Shown: piece after piece, positions 17,150 through 25,955 of the stretch
How positions within the stretch are numbered: position 1 is the stretch's first letter
How the letters are laid out: each line of letters begins with the position of its first letter
NCBI GenBank assembly: GCA_026770615.1
Contig: MU631309.1
Location: 890,213-916,933 of the forward strand
DNA length: 26,721 bases
Origin: Pavlovales sp. CCMP2436
Lineage: Eukaryota; Haptophyta; Pavlovophyceae; Pavlovales
Direction: 5' to 3'
Notes under the pieces: model-generated
The model's database searches: none
What the model saw: the letters and a program-made list of their open reading frames with translations, nothing else
What the model was told of the DNA's origin: nothing
Made by a program: the position numbers and the translations under genes

Positions 17150-20100
17150 TTTTAGACGTGCTAGACGAAAAAACATTCGAAGTTTATTTCCTAGCATTTC
17201 AAGAAGTGTAGCACAATCGAATATAAGTCAATCGAGCTCAAATTCTGATATCTATTTATATGTAAATTCAAATATAGCACAAATAAAAGATACTATTAAT
17301 TTGAAAATAGCAACTGATACAAATGATGCTTTAATCCCTATAAATGCTGATATTAGTAATATAAATTCATCTCTGATAAATGTCAATAGTAATATCGATT
17401 TGAAACTAAACACAACAGATTATGATTCGTCTTTTTATGATGGAAATGGATTTATTGAAAATCGGTACTTATCAAAAGGCGAGTTTGAAGTGTATAAAAT
17501 TAATGAGGGAATCAAAGACGTTCTACAAGGAATAACAAACTCGATTATATCGACGGCAGTTGGCGAGATTAACGATATAAAAACCGTCCTTGGAGTTAAG
17601 ATACTGAGCACTGGTATTACGTTAGCGAACGAGGTCGTAAATACTGTGGATGCCGCATTTTTAAATGTTGACGGTAGACTGGTAAGCAATAGTAATAATA
17701 TTGTGAATAATAGTAATAATATTGTATTAATTAACGGTAATAATGTAAATATAAATTCTTCTTTGCTAAATATCAATTTTAACATAAACCTAAAATAAAA
17801 TATATCTGATTACGATATTGGTTTAATTAAAATTAATTCAAATATTGACTAAAAAATAGATTCTGTTGATTTAGATTTTAAACTCTCTTTCAAAACGAAC
17901 AACAGCGATTTTATTATTCTAAAAGATTATGTATATAGTTCAAATATAAGATTTGACGAGGAAATTTTACAATTACAAAACAGACCAACTAGTTCAAATA
18001 ATTCAGGAGTTGATGATCAGGACTTTATAGATTTGTCAAACATTGTAGAGAGTAATACTTCAAATATAGGGTTAGAATTGAATATAAGCGATTATAGTAG
18101 TGGTCTAAAGAAATAAACTCAAATTTGGATATCAAAGCGAATATTACAGCAGTATACAATAAACAACAAACTGATGATTTTCTAATTGTAAAATCAAATC
18201 AAAGCGATTTTAAAAATATATCGAACTATGTAAATAGTAAACTTAATATTTCTGACTACAATATTGGTATAACACAATTGAATTCGAATATAAGAGTAAC
18301 AAGCAACTTAGTAATATCCACACAGCAACAAAATACTTATAACTCTAAATCGATTCAAATATTCTTACTTTATCAAATACCGTATTATTAAATTATAACA
18401 ATATAAATCTGAAAGGTAACTCGAGCGATTACAACACTAACAATATTGTCGTTTCAAGCAATATAAATATAAAGGTTAACGCTAGCGATTATAACACATA
18501 TAATATAATCGTTTCTAGCAATATATCACTGAAAACAAATAATACGGATTTCACAATTCTAACAAGCGATGTAAATAGTTCTAATATTTGATCACAATAA
18601 TCAATATGACAGTCGAGCCCATAGTAGAGCGTTTAGGTGGTGGTTGGTCAGAATATAAATTTATCAATAACATGGATTCAAGTGGACGAGGCAGTTATTT
18701 GACGTATGTCGGTTCTAACGAATCTATTTACAAATACGAAAGTTTGACAGACCGGTCATATATTCAATTCGAATATGGTATGGTAGAAAATTTGTTAGAT
18801 CCTTCAACCATACAACATACAATTTATGGATACACAGGATTGATCACGGGCATGGTTTTGTCATTCGATCTGAAATGTAATAGCGGTACAAATATATAAA
18901 CAATATTCTCAATCGGTGATAACTTTATCAATGGCAATATAAATACGAGCACAATCGTCGAAGGTATATTGATAACAGTAAATAGTGCAAATATTCGTTT
19001 AAGAATGTCATATTTAGGTTCCTTTAGACGTAATTTTAATTTACAAAATATTGATACGACAGCCCGGCATCGTTATGATATCGTTATATCCGTTTATGGA
19101 GATGTTAAATTTTATCTAGATGAAATATTACAAACGATAATAACATCAGGAGTAACATTAAGCACTTTACGATTATTTACACAAGACAATTCAACAACAA
19201 ATTTGTTAAGAATATATCCAAACGCATTATGTTTATCAGAATTGAAAATATTTTTAAAGCCTACGTTACAAGAGACACAGATCGATGGCTTGACGCTAGC
19301 AATAGATGCTCGATTTGCCGAATATTTGCTTTACGATGATTTAGACACAAGCGGCAATGGTAAGCATCTATTTGGTACGATCACAGAGCAGGGTAGAGAT
19401 AATCTCGACGGTAAACAATGGTTTAGACGAGGAGATTTATCGGTTATTACAAGTGATTTACCGTCGAGATTAACTATATCATCTCCGACTGGCGGCAGTG
19501 GTTTGACTTTTTCAGTAGACATAAAACTATTTCAAACCAACACGAACCAGAGTTCAGCCGTTTTAGGATTTGGTACTCAAATAAATACCGCTTATAGTAC
19601 GAGTAGCACAAACGCAACATCATATGGAATATTTCTTCGCGTTATTAACAATAATAGATGTCAACTCTTGCTTTGCGATGCTAATTCAAGGTTTACATAT
19701 TTTCCAGTGTTAAGTACTACAAAATGGACTAATTTGATTTATCAGATACCAGCATCAGGGTCGAAAGTTCAAATCAAACAATGGGCGGATGACATACCGA
19801 TTTATACCCCCGATAATATTAATTCAAGCGATTTACATTTACATTTGGGAATATCAGTAGCAATATATACAGATTTAAAATATCCGGCGTATACAGTGAC
19901 AGTCCATATTTATCAAATATAAAAATATGGTCAACAGATACAATTACATCAAGCGATATCGTTAACGGGCGGCTAAATGCGATCGATGTACCGCTGACGT
20001 TATCTATCGTTAAGTAAAATCAGGCTCACGTAGATTTCCGAATACAGACTATTAATAGCGCTTATCTAAGTTTTTTGAATAATCATAATTCTGTATTAAT

Positions 20101-22582
20101 CAGAGCATCGCTAATAAGCAAGCAAAATATATTACTAACAGGACCCATAGATTTAACGGCTATATCTATAGCTCCCACAGCTTTTTAAAGGGTCGCTGAC
20201 AGCTTTATACGATAATATCGGAAATTTTCCAAGTCCGACAACATCATCAGGAGCGATTATATTTCCGAATAGCAATTATTTACAATCGATAAAATTTGAA
20301 TAATTCACAGTAAATAATAACGCCAATGCTCAATTAACGTTAAGAGATTTGGATCGTTTTGATGTAACAGATAATTCAGTATACATATATTAACGATAGT
20401 GTCGTACCATATTCATACGATTAAATTCTCAGTATCGGATTTGCTACGATTCTAGATAGTCCCATGCCTTCCGAATTAGAATTCAGGTGGTATATCGTTC
20501 GACTTCAAAATATTACAGGTACAACTTCCGTCAATTGTGATATACATACATTTAAAACGAGCACCGGATTGGAATATTTAACGATTCATGATGTAGATTA
20601 TGTTTTATCGGGTGTTACACGATCTTATTTTACTATATCTAAAACGAGACTTTTAACGGTCTATATAAATGGACATAATGCTCCAGTTCAAACAACGAAA
20701 CCTATCAATATCATCGGCAAGTACAATATAAAACTTCATCAAAAAAATAATACGATTGGGGAGTCATTTACCAAAGTCAAGATGTCGACAAATTCGGTCA
20801 GTTCAAATAGATTATCACTAGAATATTTAAATTACGATAAGGAATATAAAACATTGGCACCTTATATACGTCCAATAAAACAGATCACGGTACTTTATAA
20901 AAATCGCATCGGTTTAGATAATCTTGTTCTTGAGCTAACGATTTGGTTTTACGCACAGGCTCATCGTATTTTGCGATACCGTATAATGAAAATTTGGGCG
21001 ATAGTCGGCAAGATGGGGCTTCTTGTCTGGTTAGCGTGCCTTCAAATCCTTATAGCATGGGTATATATCTTCAATGTAGTGATAGTGTCGCGTTTGGACA
21101 TTTAATGAGTTTTGGTGACTTTAACTATCGGACAAAGTGCATTTACTATTATATTTGATATATTAATAACGTCACAATTTTCGTTGTCAGGTATTAAAAC
21201 GGACATCGGAGGAATAAGCAATTTCTTCCAATTTCTGTCGAAGGGGTTGCAAAATCTTGGACAATTGGCAAAGGTGATCCGATTAAAAACAATTTGGTAA
21301 TCCCCCTATTGTAGCATCCGATAATGGTTCAAAAATCGGATGGTCTAAGCCATCGGGTGGGTCTGACAGTAAAATTTACCCATCAGATGGTGCTACAGAA
21401 ATTGGTATTATTGATTTTATTTACATAGTTGAGCCAAACGTTATTTGTTATAGTCAATTGCCGCCTCAGTTTGTTAACGAAAATATTAACAGATCGATGA
21501 CTGTGACACGTCAATCAGTTTCAGGATTGACAAATACTATTAATTTCAGATATAATAGTTATACATCACAACCTATATTCATATGTATGTATCAGGCTGG
21601 CTTGCCTCGCATGTGGCTTGGTGATGTCGAATTAAGTTCGGAAATTGTCGACGTCGTGTCATCATTTGTAGAATATCGATCTAACACCGATTTTAACTAT
21701 ATTTCTGGTCGTAATATTACACTTATACGCAGTGGAACGGGCACGATAGATACATTATATAGTGATGGTACTCTTGGAGTTGATTACGATTACATAAAAG
21801 TCTTATCACCGTATACTGTTTTTGCCAATATAGCGTCTACAAATACTTTTATCCCTGTAGCAAGTAAGACGGCAAATGCCACAGGTCTGCGGATTTTGTT
21901 TAAAGTAAAGTTTAATAATACTACGAGTAAGGATACTCCGATATTCACGCTCGGCGCCAAAAAGACCAATATTACGGGTTTGGGCGTTCACACTATGAGC
22001 AGTGGAGCAGGTAATTTATCTCGTGGATTTAAGCTACGAAGCAATAACCAAAGATTATCGTATATTTTCATCGATGCTAACGGAAATTATACACAGTTAA
22101 ATGCATCCGGAAGTTACTCAGGTAACGATGCTATTATTTCCACAACAGCTTGGACACAGATCGAAATAGTTATAAATCGATTAGTTGGTACCGATAACAA
22201 GATATTAATCGATTTATATTTTAATAATGTGAAATCTACGACTACATTAACAAATACATCAACAGGATTTGATATATCTTATAGCGGTGGAATAAAAATT
22301 TATTTATTTAGCTTTACTGGCTATGCCGAAGAGCACAATATCTCAGATTTTAAGATATATTCATCGGATAATCGTACGTAAAGAACTACTGTAAATCCTT
22401 TGAATTTCGGCGGATCGATGCCTTTAGTTCCTAACGATTTTAAGCTTCATTTCGGTGTTATTAATCCAAGTATATCGGACGCAGTCAACAAGACTTGGAT
22501 ATCGTACCCCGATAAGGTACCTAATATGACCGTAGTATCGTCAACCGAGGATTTGAATCGTGAAGACATGCTTAATTTATAA
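17150..22582 (+). pseudogene. Giant fiber/adhesin with LamG-like heads, broken
   Basis: One decayed gene of about 1,800 codons, a quarter of the element. After a basic start (RSLFPSISRSVAQSN near 17,190) a stalk to about 18,590 repeats a unit of the type SSNI.IK.N.SDYN every 20-30 residues, like phage and adenovirus-type fibers. Then come at least three concanavalin/LamG-like lectin domains. Domain 1 is about 18,600-19,260 (GMVLSFDLKC, IFSIGDNF, LSELKIFL). Domain 2 is 19,270-19,980 (GLTLAIDARFAEYLLYDDLD, GLTFSVDIKL, SSAVLGFG, SNIKIW). Domain 3 is about 21,780-22,370 (GLRILFKVKFN, PIFTLGAKK, ISDFKIY). Regions 20,000-21,450 are beta-rich and unassigned. The longest open pieces are 18,969-19,922 and 21,458-22,381. 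Many frameshifts and TAA codons (for example 17,796, 18,897, 22,379). Likely host-attachment function, by analogy. Confidence 0.72.
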
Positions 22583-22690
22583 TTAATTTATTTTATATTC
22601 TCTATACGCTCCTTGTATCATTATACGTGCGAGTTCTTCTGTTTTTTCGATAATAACCTCATTCGTTTTTCGATAATAACCTCATTCGAG
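22583..22690 (-). pseudogene. C-terminal piece of a small minus-strand gene
   Basis: The minus strand reads NEVIIEKTEELARIMIQGAYREYKIN and stops at TAA (complement of 22,583-22,585), immediately convergent with the fiber stop at 22,580-22,582. A scrap of a homologous C-terminus lies outside the left TIR at 4,440-4,512. The upstream part is duplicated by the 23-bp tandem repeat and cannot be followed. Function unknown. Confidence 0.35.
22643..22688 (+). repeat. 23-bp tandem duplication
   Basis: TTTTTCGATAATAACCTCAT continuing ATTCG occurs twice in direct tandem (22,643-22,665 and 22,666-22,688). The period is not a multiple of three, so it breaks the minus-strand frame that crosses it. Confidence 0.85.
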
Positions 22691-22699
22691 GTATCAACT

Positions 22700-23000
22700 T
22701 TATCATTTATTTTAGTAAAAGTAAAACAGCATTTCAGCATATGCAGGGTCGAGGAATATCCAAATGGATATAATCTTATCGGCAATGGGCGACGCAGCGC
22801 TCAGACCAGCACAACATTCAGAACAGTCAGACGCCAGCTTGAATCCCTATCATAAATATAATTTTATCGACATTTGCGATAGTAGCTATATTTACGATAG
22901 GACTGCACGAATCCGTCAACTCACTGATCAACTGGAATTTTTGGACCGCCAATACGAAGAATTGTTAAAATTGCGCGATTATATCCTATCTCTAAGCTAA
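22700..23000 (+). pseudogene. Small coiled-coil protein split by a retroposed insertion
   Basis: A plus-strand frame (VKQHFSICRVEEYPNGYN) is cut at about 22,782 by the micro-retroposon and resumes after it in the same frame as IDICDSSYIYDRTARIRQLT, then DQLEFLDRQYEELLKLRDYI, stop TAA at 22,998-23,000. The second part has a clear heptad pattern of Leu/Ile. The target duplication and insertion together disrupt the gene. No start codon is obvious. It converges with the minus-strand gene at 22,997-23,338, their stops overlapping. Function unknown. Confidence 0.5.
22782..22855 (+). mobile_element. Micro-retroposon insertion 6, longest copy with target duplication
   Basis: A 74-bp insertion starting GCAATGGGCGACGCAGCGCT and ending CCCTATCATAA. 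It is flanked by ATATAATCTTATCG (22,768-22,781) and ATATAATTTTATCG (22,856-22,869), a 14-bp duplication with one mismatch. Together with the shorter copies it defines a fixed 3' end and variable 5' end. Confidence 0.8.
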
Positions 23001-23338
23001 ATTATTCGTCGCACTATACATATTTTCGATATGTTTAAGGGTATCACTCATCACGAGTTTTAGGTAGTTTTCGAGATTAGTCTTAACTTCTAAATACTCG
23101 TATTCTACAAGCGTGATTCTAAGGCCATCTTATTGTCATCAATCTCAAAATTCTGTTTAAGTTTAATAATAGCTTTTGTGTTATCAAACATTTTACTGCG
23201 CCATAAATTCAGAAATTTATCATCGTTTTTTAGTTTATCAGAAAAACATTCTTCATCAAAAAAAAGAGATGAACAATGTTCATTATTGAGTAATTTAATA
23301 CCGTCGAATTCTATGCATGATTTTTCTTTGTCATCCAT
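22997..23338 (-). pseudogene. Small acidic helical protein, one frameshift
   Basis: Minus strand from ATG 23,338: MDDKEKSCIEFDGIKLLNNE, then SSLFFDEECFSDKLKNDD and a long helix (TKAIIKLKQNFEIDDNKM). One frameshift near 23,100-23,115 leads to VEYEYLEVKTNLENYLKLVM, then DTLKHIENMYSATNN and TAG at 22,997-22,999; about 113 codons. The start context ATAACTA.CAATGGATGAC also exists at 5,472-5,491 next to the left TIR, where only the first codons survive. The start therefore lies at the inner border of the TIR. No recognised family. Confidence 0.55.
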
Positions 23339-23413
23339 TGCTAGTTATATGTATATCAGAAAAAAATCTCGTGAAAAATACGCATTCTAATCGTTGCGTT
23401 ACTTTATTTTTAA

Positions 23414-23650
23414 ATGTCTATATTATATATAATGTCTGATATCGGTGAATTTATTTTTAATAAATAGAACGGTATAACGTATGTTGTTAATCTTCACAAT
23501 GGAGATTTGACGTATCCAAAGCATGAACTATCTTTCAAACAATGGTATTTTTGGATGCTTACTTTATGGAATGATGGGAATGAACCTTTCCCATTTGCAG
23601 CTTTCGACGATTCATTTCCTAATTCTCGCCGTGACGTAGGTTTACGTTAG
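23414..23650 (+). pseudogene. Small right-end gene, one in-frame TAG
   Basis: A single frame of 79 codons from ATG 23,414 to TAG 23,648, with one internal TAG at 23,465. Sequence features: MSILYIMSDIGEFIFNK, then NGITYVVNLHNGDLTYPKHE, LSFKQWYFWMLTLWNDGNEP and FPFAAFDDSFPNS. The Trp/Phe-rich centre looks like a folded small protein. It lies between two blocks shared with the left TIR, and the left TIR lacks it. An AATAAA at 23,685-23,690 could serve as polyadenylation signal. Function unknown. Confidence 0.5.
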
Positions 23651-23771
23651 ATTTAGCGCGATTATCGTTCTACCCCACACCCCAATAAAGCCCGAGTCTA
23701 TAGATACTCTATATAGTATACTATGGTATATCATTCTTTTTCATTTATAATATATTTAACATGGGATCATA

Positions 23772-24165
23772 TACTGGCATTCAATACCCAAACCCGCCAT
23801 CAAGTGGACTCGCTCGCGCTCGACGACTCGGCTCCTTCGGCTCCCTCTTCAACCAGTCCTTCCACCGCGCCCCCGCGCTGCAGCCCGCGCCCTGCACGCG
23901 CAAACGAGTTCTCGACATTCAAAACCCCTTCGCTTCGCAGCGATACGTCACAGCTGGGATCACCAATGGACTCGCTTGTTCGCGCACTGTCGGGCGGCCC
24001 CGCGTTGCGCAGCGACTCCAGCGCTTTGTTTTCGGCTTCCTCATCATCCACCACTGCTACCAGCTCCCCACTTCGGCGTAGTGCGTAGGAGCCTGCGTCG
24101 GAGCGCTTAGATCAGCCTGACTTGAACTTAAAGCGTACCGCCAGCCCGAACCCCCCTACATTAAT
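23772..24165 (+). mobile_element. GC-rich insertion in the right TIR (dispersed repeat, copy 2)
   Basis: About 390 bp of GC-rich DNA interrupt the right TIR. The left TIR passes continuously across the same place (5,276-5,305). Its part at 23,840-23,985 matches the GC-rich repeat at 1,690-1,830. ATATA-like bases flank it (about 23,769 and 24,165), a possible short target duplication. It contains a Ser/Ala/Pro-rich frame with no recognisable domain, most likely fortuitous. It marks a host mobile repeat that entered after the virus integrated. Confidence 0.65.
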
Positions 24166-24185
24166 ATAAGACTGGGCTATTAGGT

Positions 24186-24293
24186 GAAAAAAAATAGTGA
24201 GGCTGGGAGGCTGAGAACCATCCTCCCCTAAAAAAAGAGAGAGAATTCTTAGGGGAGGATGGTTCTCAGCCTCCCTGCCTCCCTATTTTTCTA
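24186..24293. repeat. 105-bp palindrome, right TIR copy
   Basis: Arms GGGAGGCTGAGAACCATCCT and AGGATGGTTCTCAGCCTCCC around an AAAAAAAGAGAGAGAATTCT centre. It is the inverted counterpart of 5,155-5,259 and closer to it than to the internal copy at 10,275-10,379. Confidence 0.85.
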
Positions 24294-24394
24294 TTGACCC
24301 AGTTAACACCAGCCGGCGACATTCGTCGCATGTTCGCCACCATAGACGAAGACTTAAAAAGCCATAGCATACTGTAGTGAGTATATAAGTATTT

Positions 24395-24421
24395 CAACGC
24401 CAGCTTGAATCCCTATCATAA
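24395..24421 (+). mobile_element. Truncated micro-retroposon insertion 7, mirror of insertion 1
   Basis: A 27-bp insertion (CAACGCCAGCTTGAATCCCT...) flanked by ATATAAGTATTT at 24,383-24,394 and 24,422-24,433. It is the same insertion as at 5,022-5,049, shared by both TIRs through duplication or conversion. Confidence 0.75.
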
Positions 24422-24949
24422 ATATAAGTATTTAACAGTATTTAACAGTATTTACCAATACCTTCTTAGTGTCTCCGACACGGGCCGCCTATGCATCAAT
24501 ATCAATATGTAACGGCATTATGGTATGTATATAAATTTATTAGCTTTATTAGATTTGATTGATTTGCGATAGACCATGTTGAACACCGGCCGACGATGAT
24601 AATAGTGTGCGGTAAGATAGATAGATTCATACGGCATAGTGTCGTAGTTAATAAAGTTTATATGTATCTTATCAATATCTATCAATATCTCAAACGACTG
24701 CGTCGTGGTACCGCCTATGCATCAAAACCTATCCATATGTCACGGCAGAGTGGTAAGTACTGATAAATCTTATAATGTCATGCGAAAATATCAATAAACG
24801 TCGAATACTCAATACCATTGTGGTCAGAGATATATGTATATACGACGGGGTACGTTTACCGTACCATAGTGTCGTAAATATAAGTATTTATAAGCATTTA
24901 TAAGCGCTTATAAGATTAATTAGATATTTATTATATTTTATTAGATTCA

Positions 24950-25225
24950 CCACTTACCATAATGTCGTCACATATAGATCAGTTTTGATGCATAGGCCGC
25001 ACACGACGCAGTCGTATGAGATATTGTTAAACATTGATAAGATACATGAAAACATAATTCTGTACGGCACTATGTCGTATGATTCTATGTATAGGCCGCC
25101 CGTGTGTCGAAGACACTGGGAAGGTATTAATATACATTGGTATACATTGATAAATACTGATATACTCTCTACAGTATGCTATGGCGTTTTTAAGTATTCG
25201 TCAATGGGTCGCTGACATGTGTATT
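24950..25225 (+). repeat. Partial left-type TIR of another element, joined outer end to outer end
   Basis: This follows the right TIR and is homologous, in direct orientation, to the left TIR (about 4,680-5,115): TTTTGATGCATAGGC, then CACGACGCAGTCGT.TGAGATATT and TACAGTATGCTATGGC..TTTTAAGT. It is diverged and has deletions. It lacks the micro-retroposon present at 5,022-5,049. The two TIRs meet with their outer ends together near 24,950. Confidence 0.72.
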
Positions 25226-25275
25226 TTTTACTAGATTTTTGTTCTAATATCCATATAAGAGTAGATTTACCGGTG

Positions 25276-25600
25276 ATGAAACCTCAACGTTTTGGACGCT
25301 ATAGTATCTATGAAGATAAGTTCAAAGCTTTTAAAGAAATTCGATCAACATGTGGAGAAATGCAATATACAAGTTCCCCCATCTGAATCTTTATTATTCG
25401 TCGATGTTTCAGAAGATTGAGAAAGATACCTATAACATGTTCGTCTACTATAAATACATATCTGATATCTACCTTGGTCTTTGGACTGGCAGATGTAATG
25501 TATCAATCGTAAAAACGTATTTCATTGAATGGTGTGAAAAAGTTTTAACAGTATGCAACAATGGAACACATATATATCTAGGCTACGGGAGGCCAGTGAG
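25276..25600 (+). pseudogene. Terminal gene A homologue, fragment (third element end)
   Basis: ATG 25,276 begins MKPQRFGRYSIYEDKFKAFK, which can be aligned with the start of gene A at 5,521. After a frameshift near 25,375 the sequence continues with IYLGLWTGRCNVS and a segment ending HIYLGYG, matching the gene A centre (IDIERWTGPIHGN, IYIYIGDT). The fragment stops at about 25,600, where GC-rich flanking DNA begins. It confirms that TIR plus gene A is the regular left end of this virus family. Confidence 0.55.
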
Positions 25601-25654
25601 TAGGAAAAAATTAATTTGCTAAAACTCGGGAGTCGCTGGTTCGATTCCTGACGG

Positions 25655-25955
25655 TGCAAGGGTAGAAAGGGTAGGCAACGAGGCTTCCGCTCAAAAATAG
25701 GTTGAGCCCGTAAAAATTCCGGAATCGAGGTGTCCGGCGTTCAAGTCCCGTCTCGGTTCTCTTTGCCCTTTTAGCGCAGCGCGGCGGGAAGGCCGCGGAG
25801 CGCGCGGCCACCGGCTTGTAGCCGCTGGAGAAGCCCTGGGCGCGCCCGCACGTCCCGCCCGCGCGCTCGTGCGCGCCCGTGGACGCGAAATCACGCACGA
25901 TCAGCACTGGTAGCGTGCCAGACTGAAGGGACGGGGACGTGCATGCAGCGCACGG
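25655..25955 (+). repeat. GC-rich repeat, arm 1 of a large inverted repeat
   Basis: About 290 bp matching the reverse complement of 26,245-26,522, roughly 90% by eye. Shared landmarks: AGGCTTCCGCTCAAAAATAG, TTTGCCCTTTTAGCGCAGCG, CGTGGACGCGAAATCACGCA and CTGAAGGGACGGGGACGTGC. TTAGCGCAG and GGTTCGATTCC (25,638-25,648) resemble pol III box A and box B, so a tRNA-derived repeat is possible. The minus strand gives a frame (PVLIVRDFASTGAHERAGGT) also open in arm 2, but nothing identifies it as a gene. Confidence 0.75.

Larger units (their letters stand above)
23355..24950 (-). repeat. Right terminal inverted repeat of the PLV
   Basis: Inverted counterpart of the left TIR at 4,515-5,425. Blocks: 23,355-23,396 matches 5,374-5,420; 23,655-23,740 matches 5,310-5,385; 24,166-24,950 matches 5,280 back to about 4,515. 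Between them lie the 79-codon gene (absent from the left) and a GC-rich insertion of about 390 bp. From 24,430 to 24,830 the copies are nearly identical, far more than the coding decay would predict, which suggests recent gene conversion between the ends. Confidence 0.86.

Noticed and set aside
17435..17785. Minus-strand Leu/Ile-rich frame as a membrane protein
   Set aside because: It is the antisense of the Asn-rich fiber stalk (AAT/ATT read as Ile/Leu-type codons) and has no independent support.
23723..24088. Ser/Ala/Pro-rich frame as a viral gene
   Set aside because: It lies within the GC-rich insertion absent from the left TIR, and the related copy at 1,690-1,830 does not preserve the frame preferentially.
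5437..24421. The recurrent GCCAGCTTGAATCCCTATCA motif as a viral promoter element or CRISPR-like repeat
   Set aside because: It often lies upstream of genes, but copies differ in 5' extent, occur in both orientations and inside a coding frame, and are flanked by target duplications with visible empty sites. There is no regular spacing or spacer set as in CRISPR.
4515..24950. Virophage identity
   Set aside because: I found no cysteine protease and no virophage-type gene order; the long TIRs and TV-Pol fusion fit PLVs better. Not excluded without phylogeny.
4515..24950. Ciliate host (Tlr element) from TIRs plus TAA/TAG stops
   Set aside because: The GC-rich flanks do not fit Tetrahymena-like genomes, several genes appear to end in TAA/TAG, and frameshifts show real decay. 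Kept only as a hypothesis under codon reassignment.
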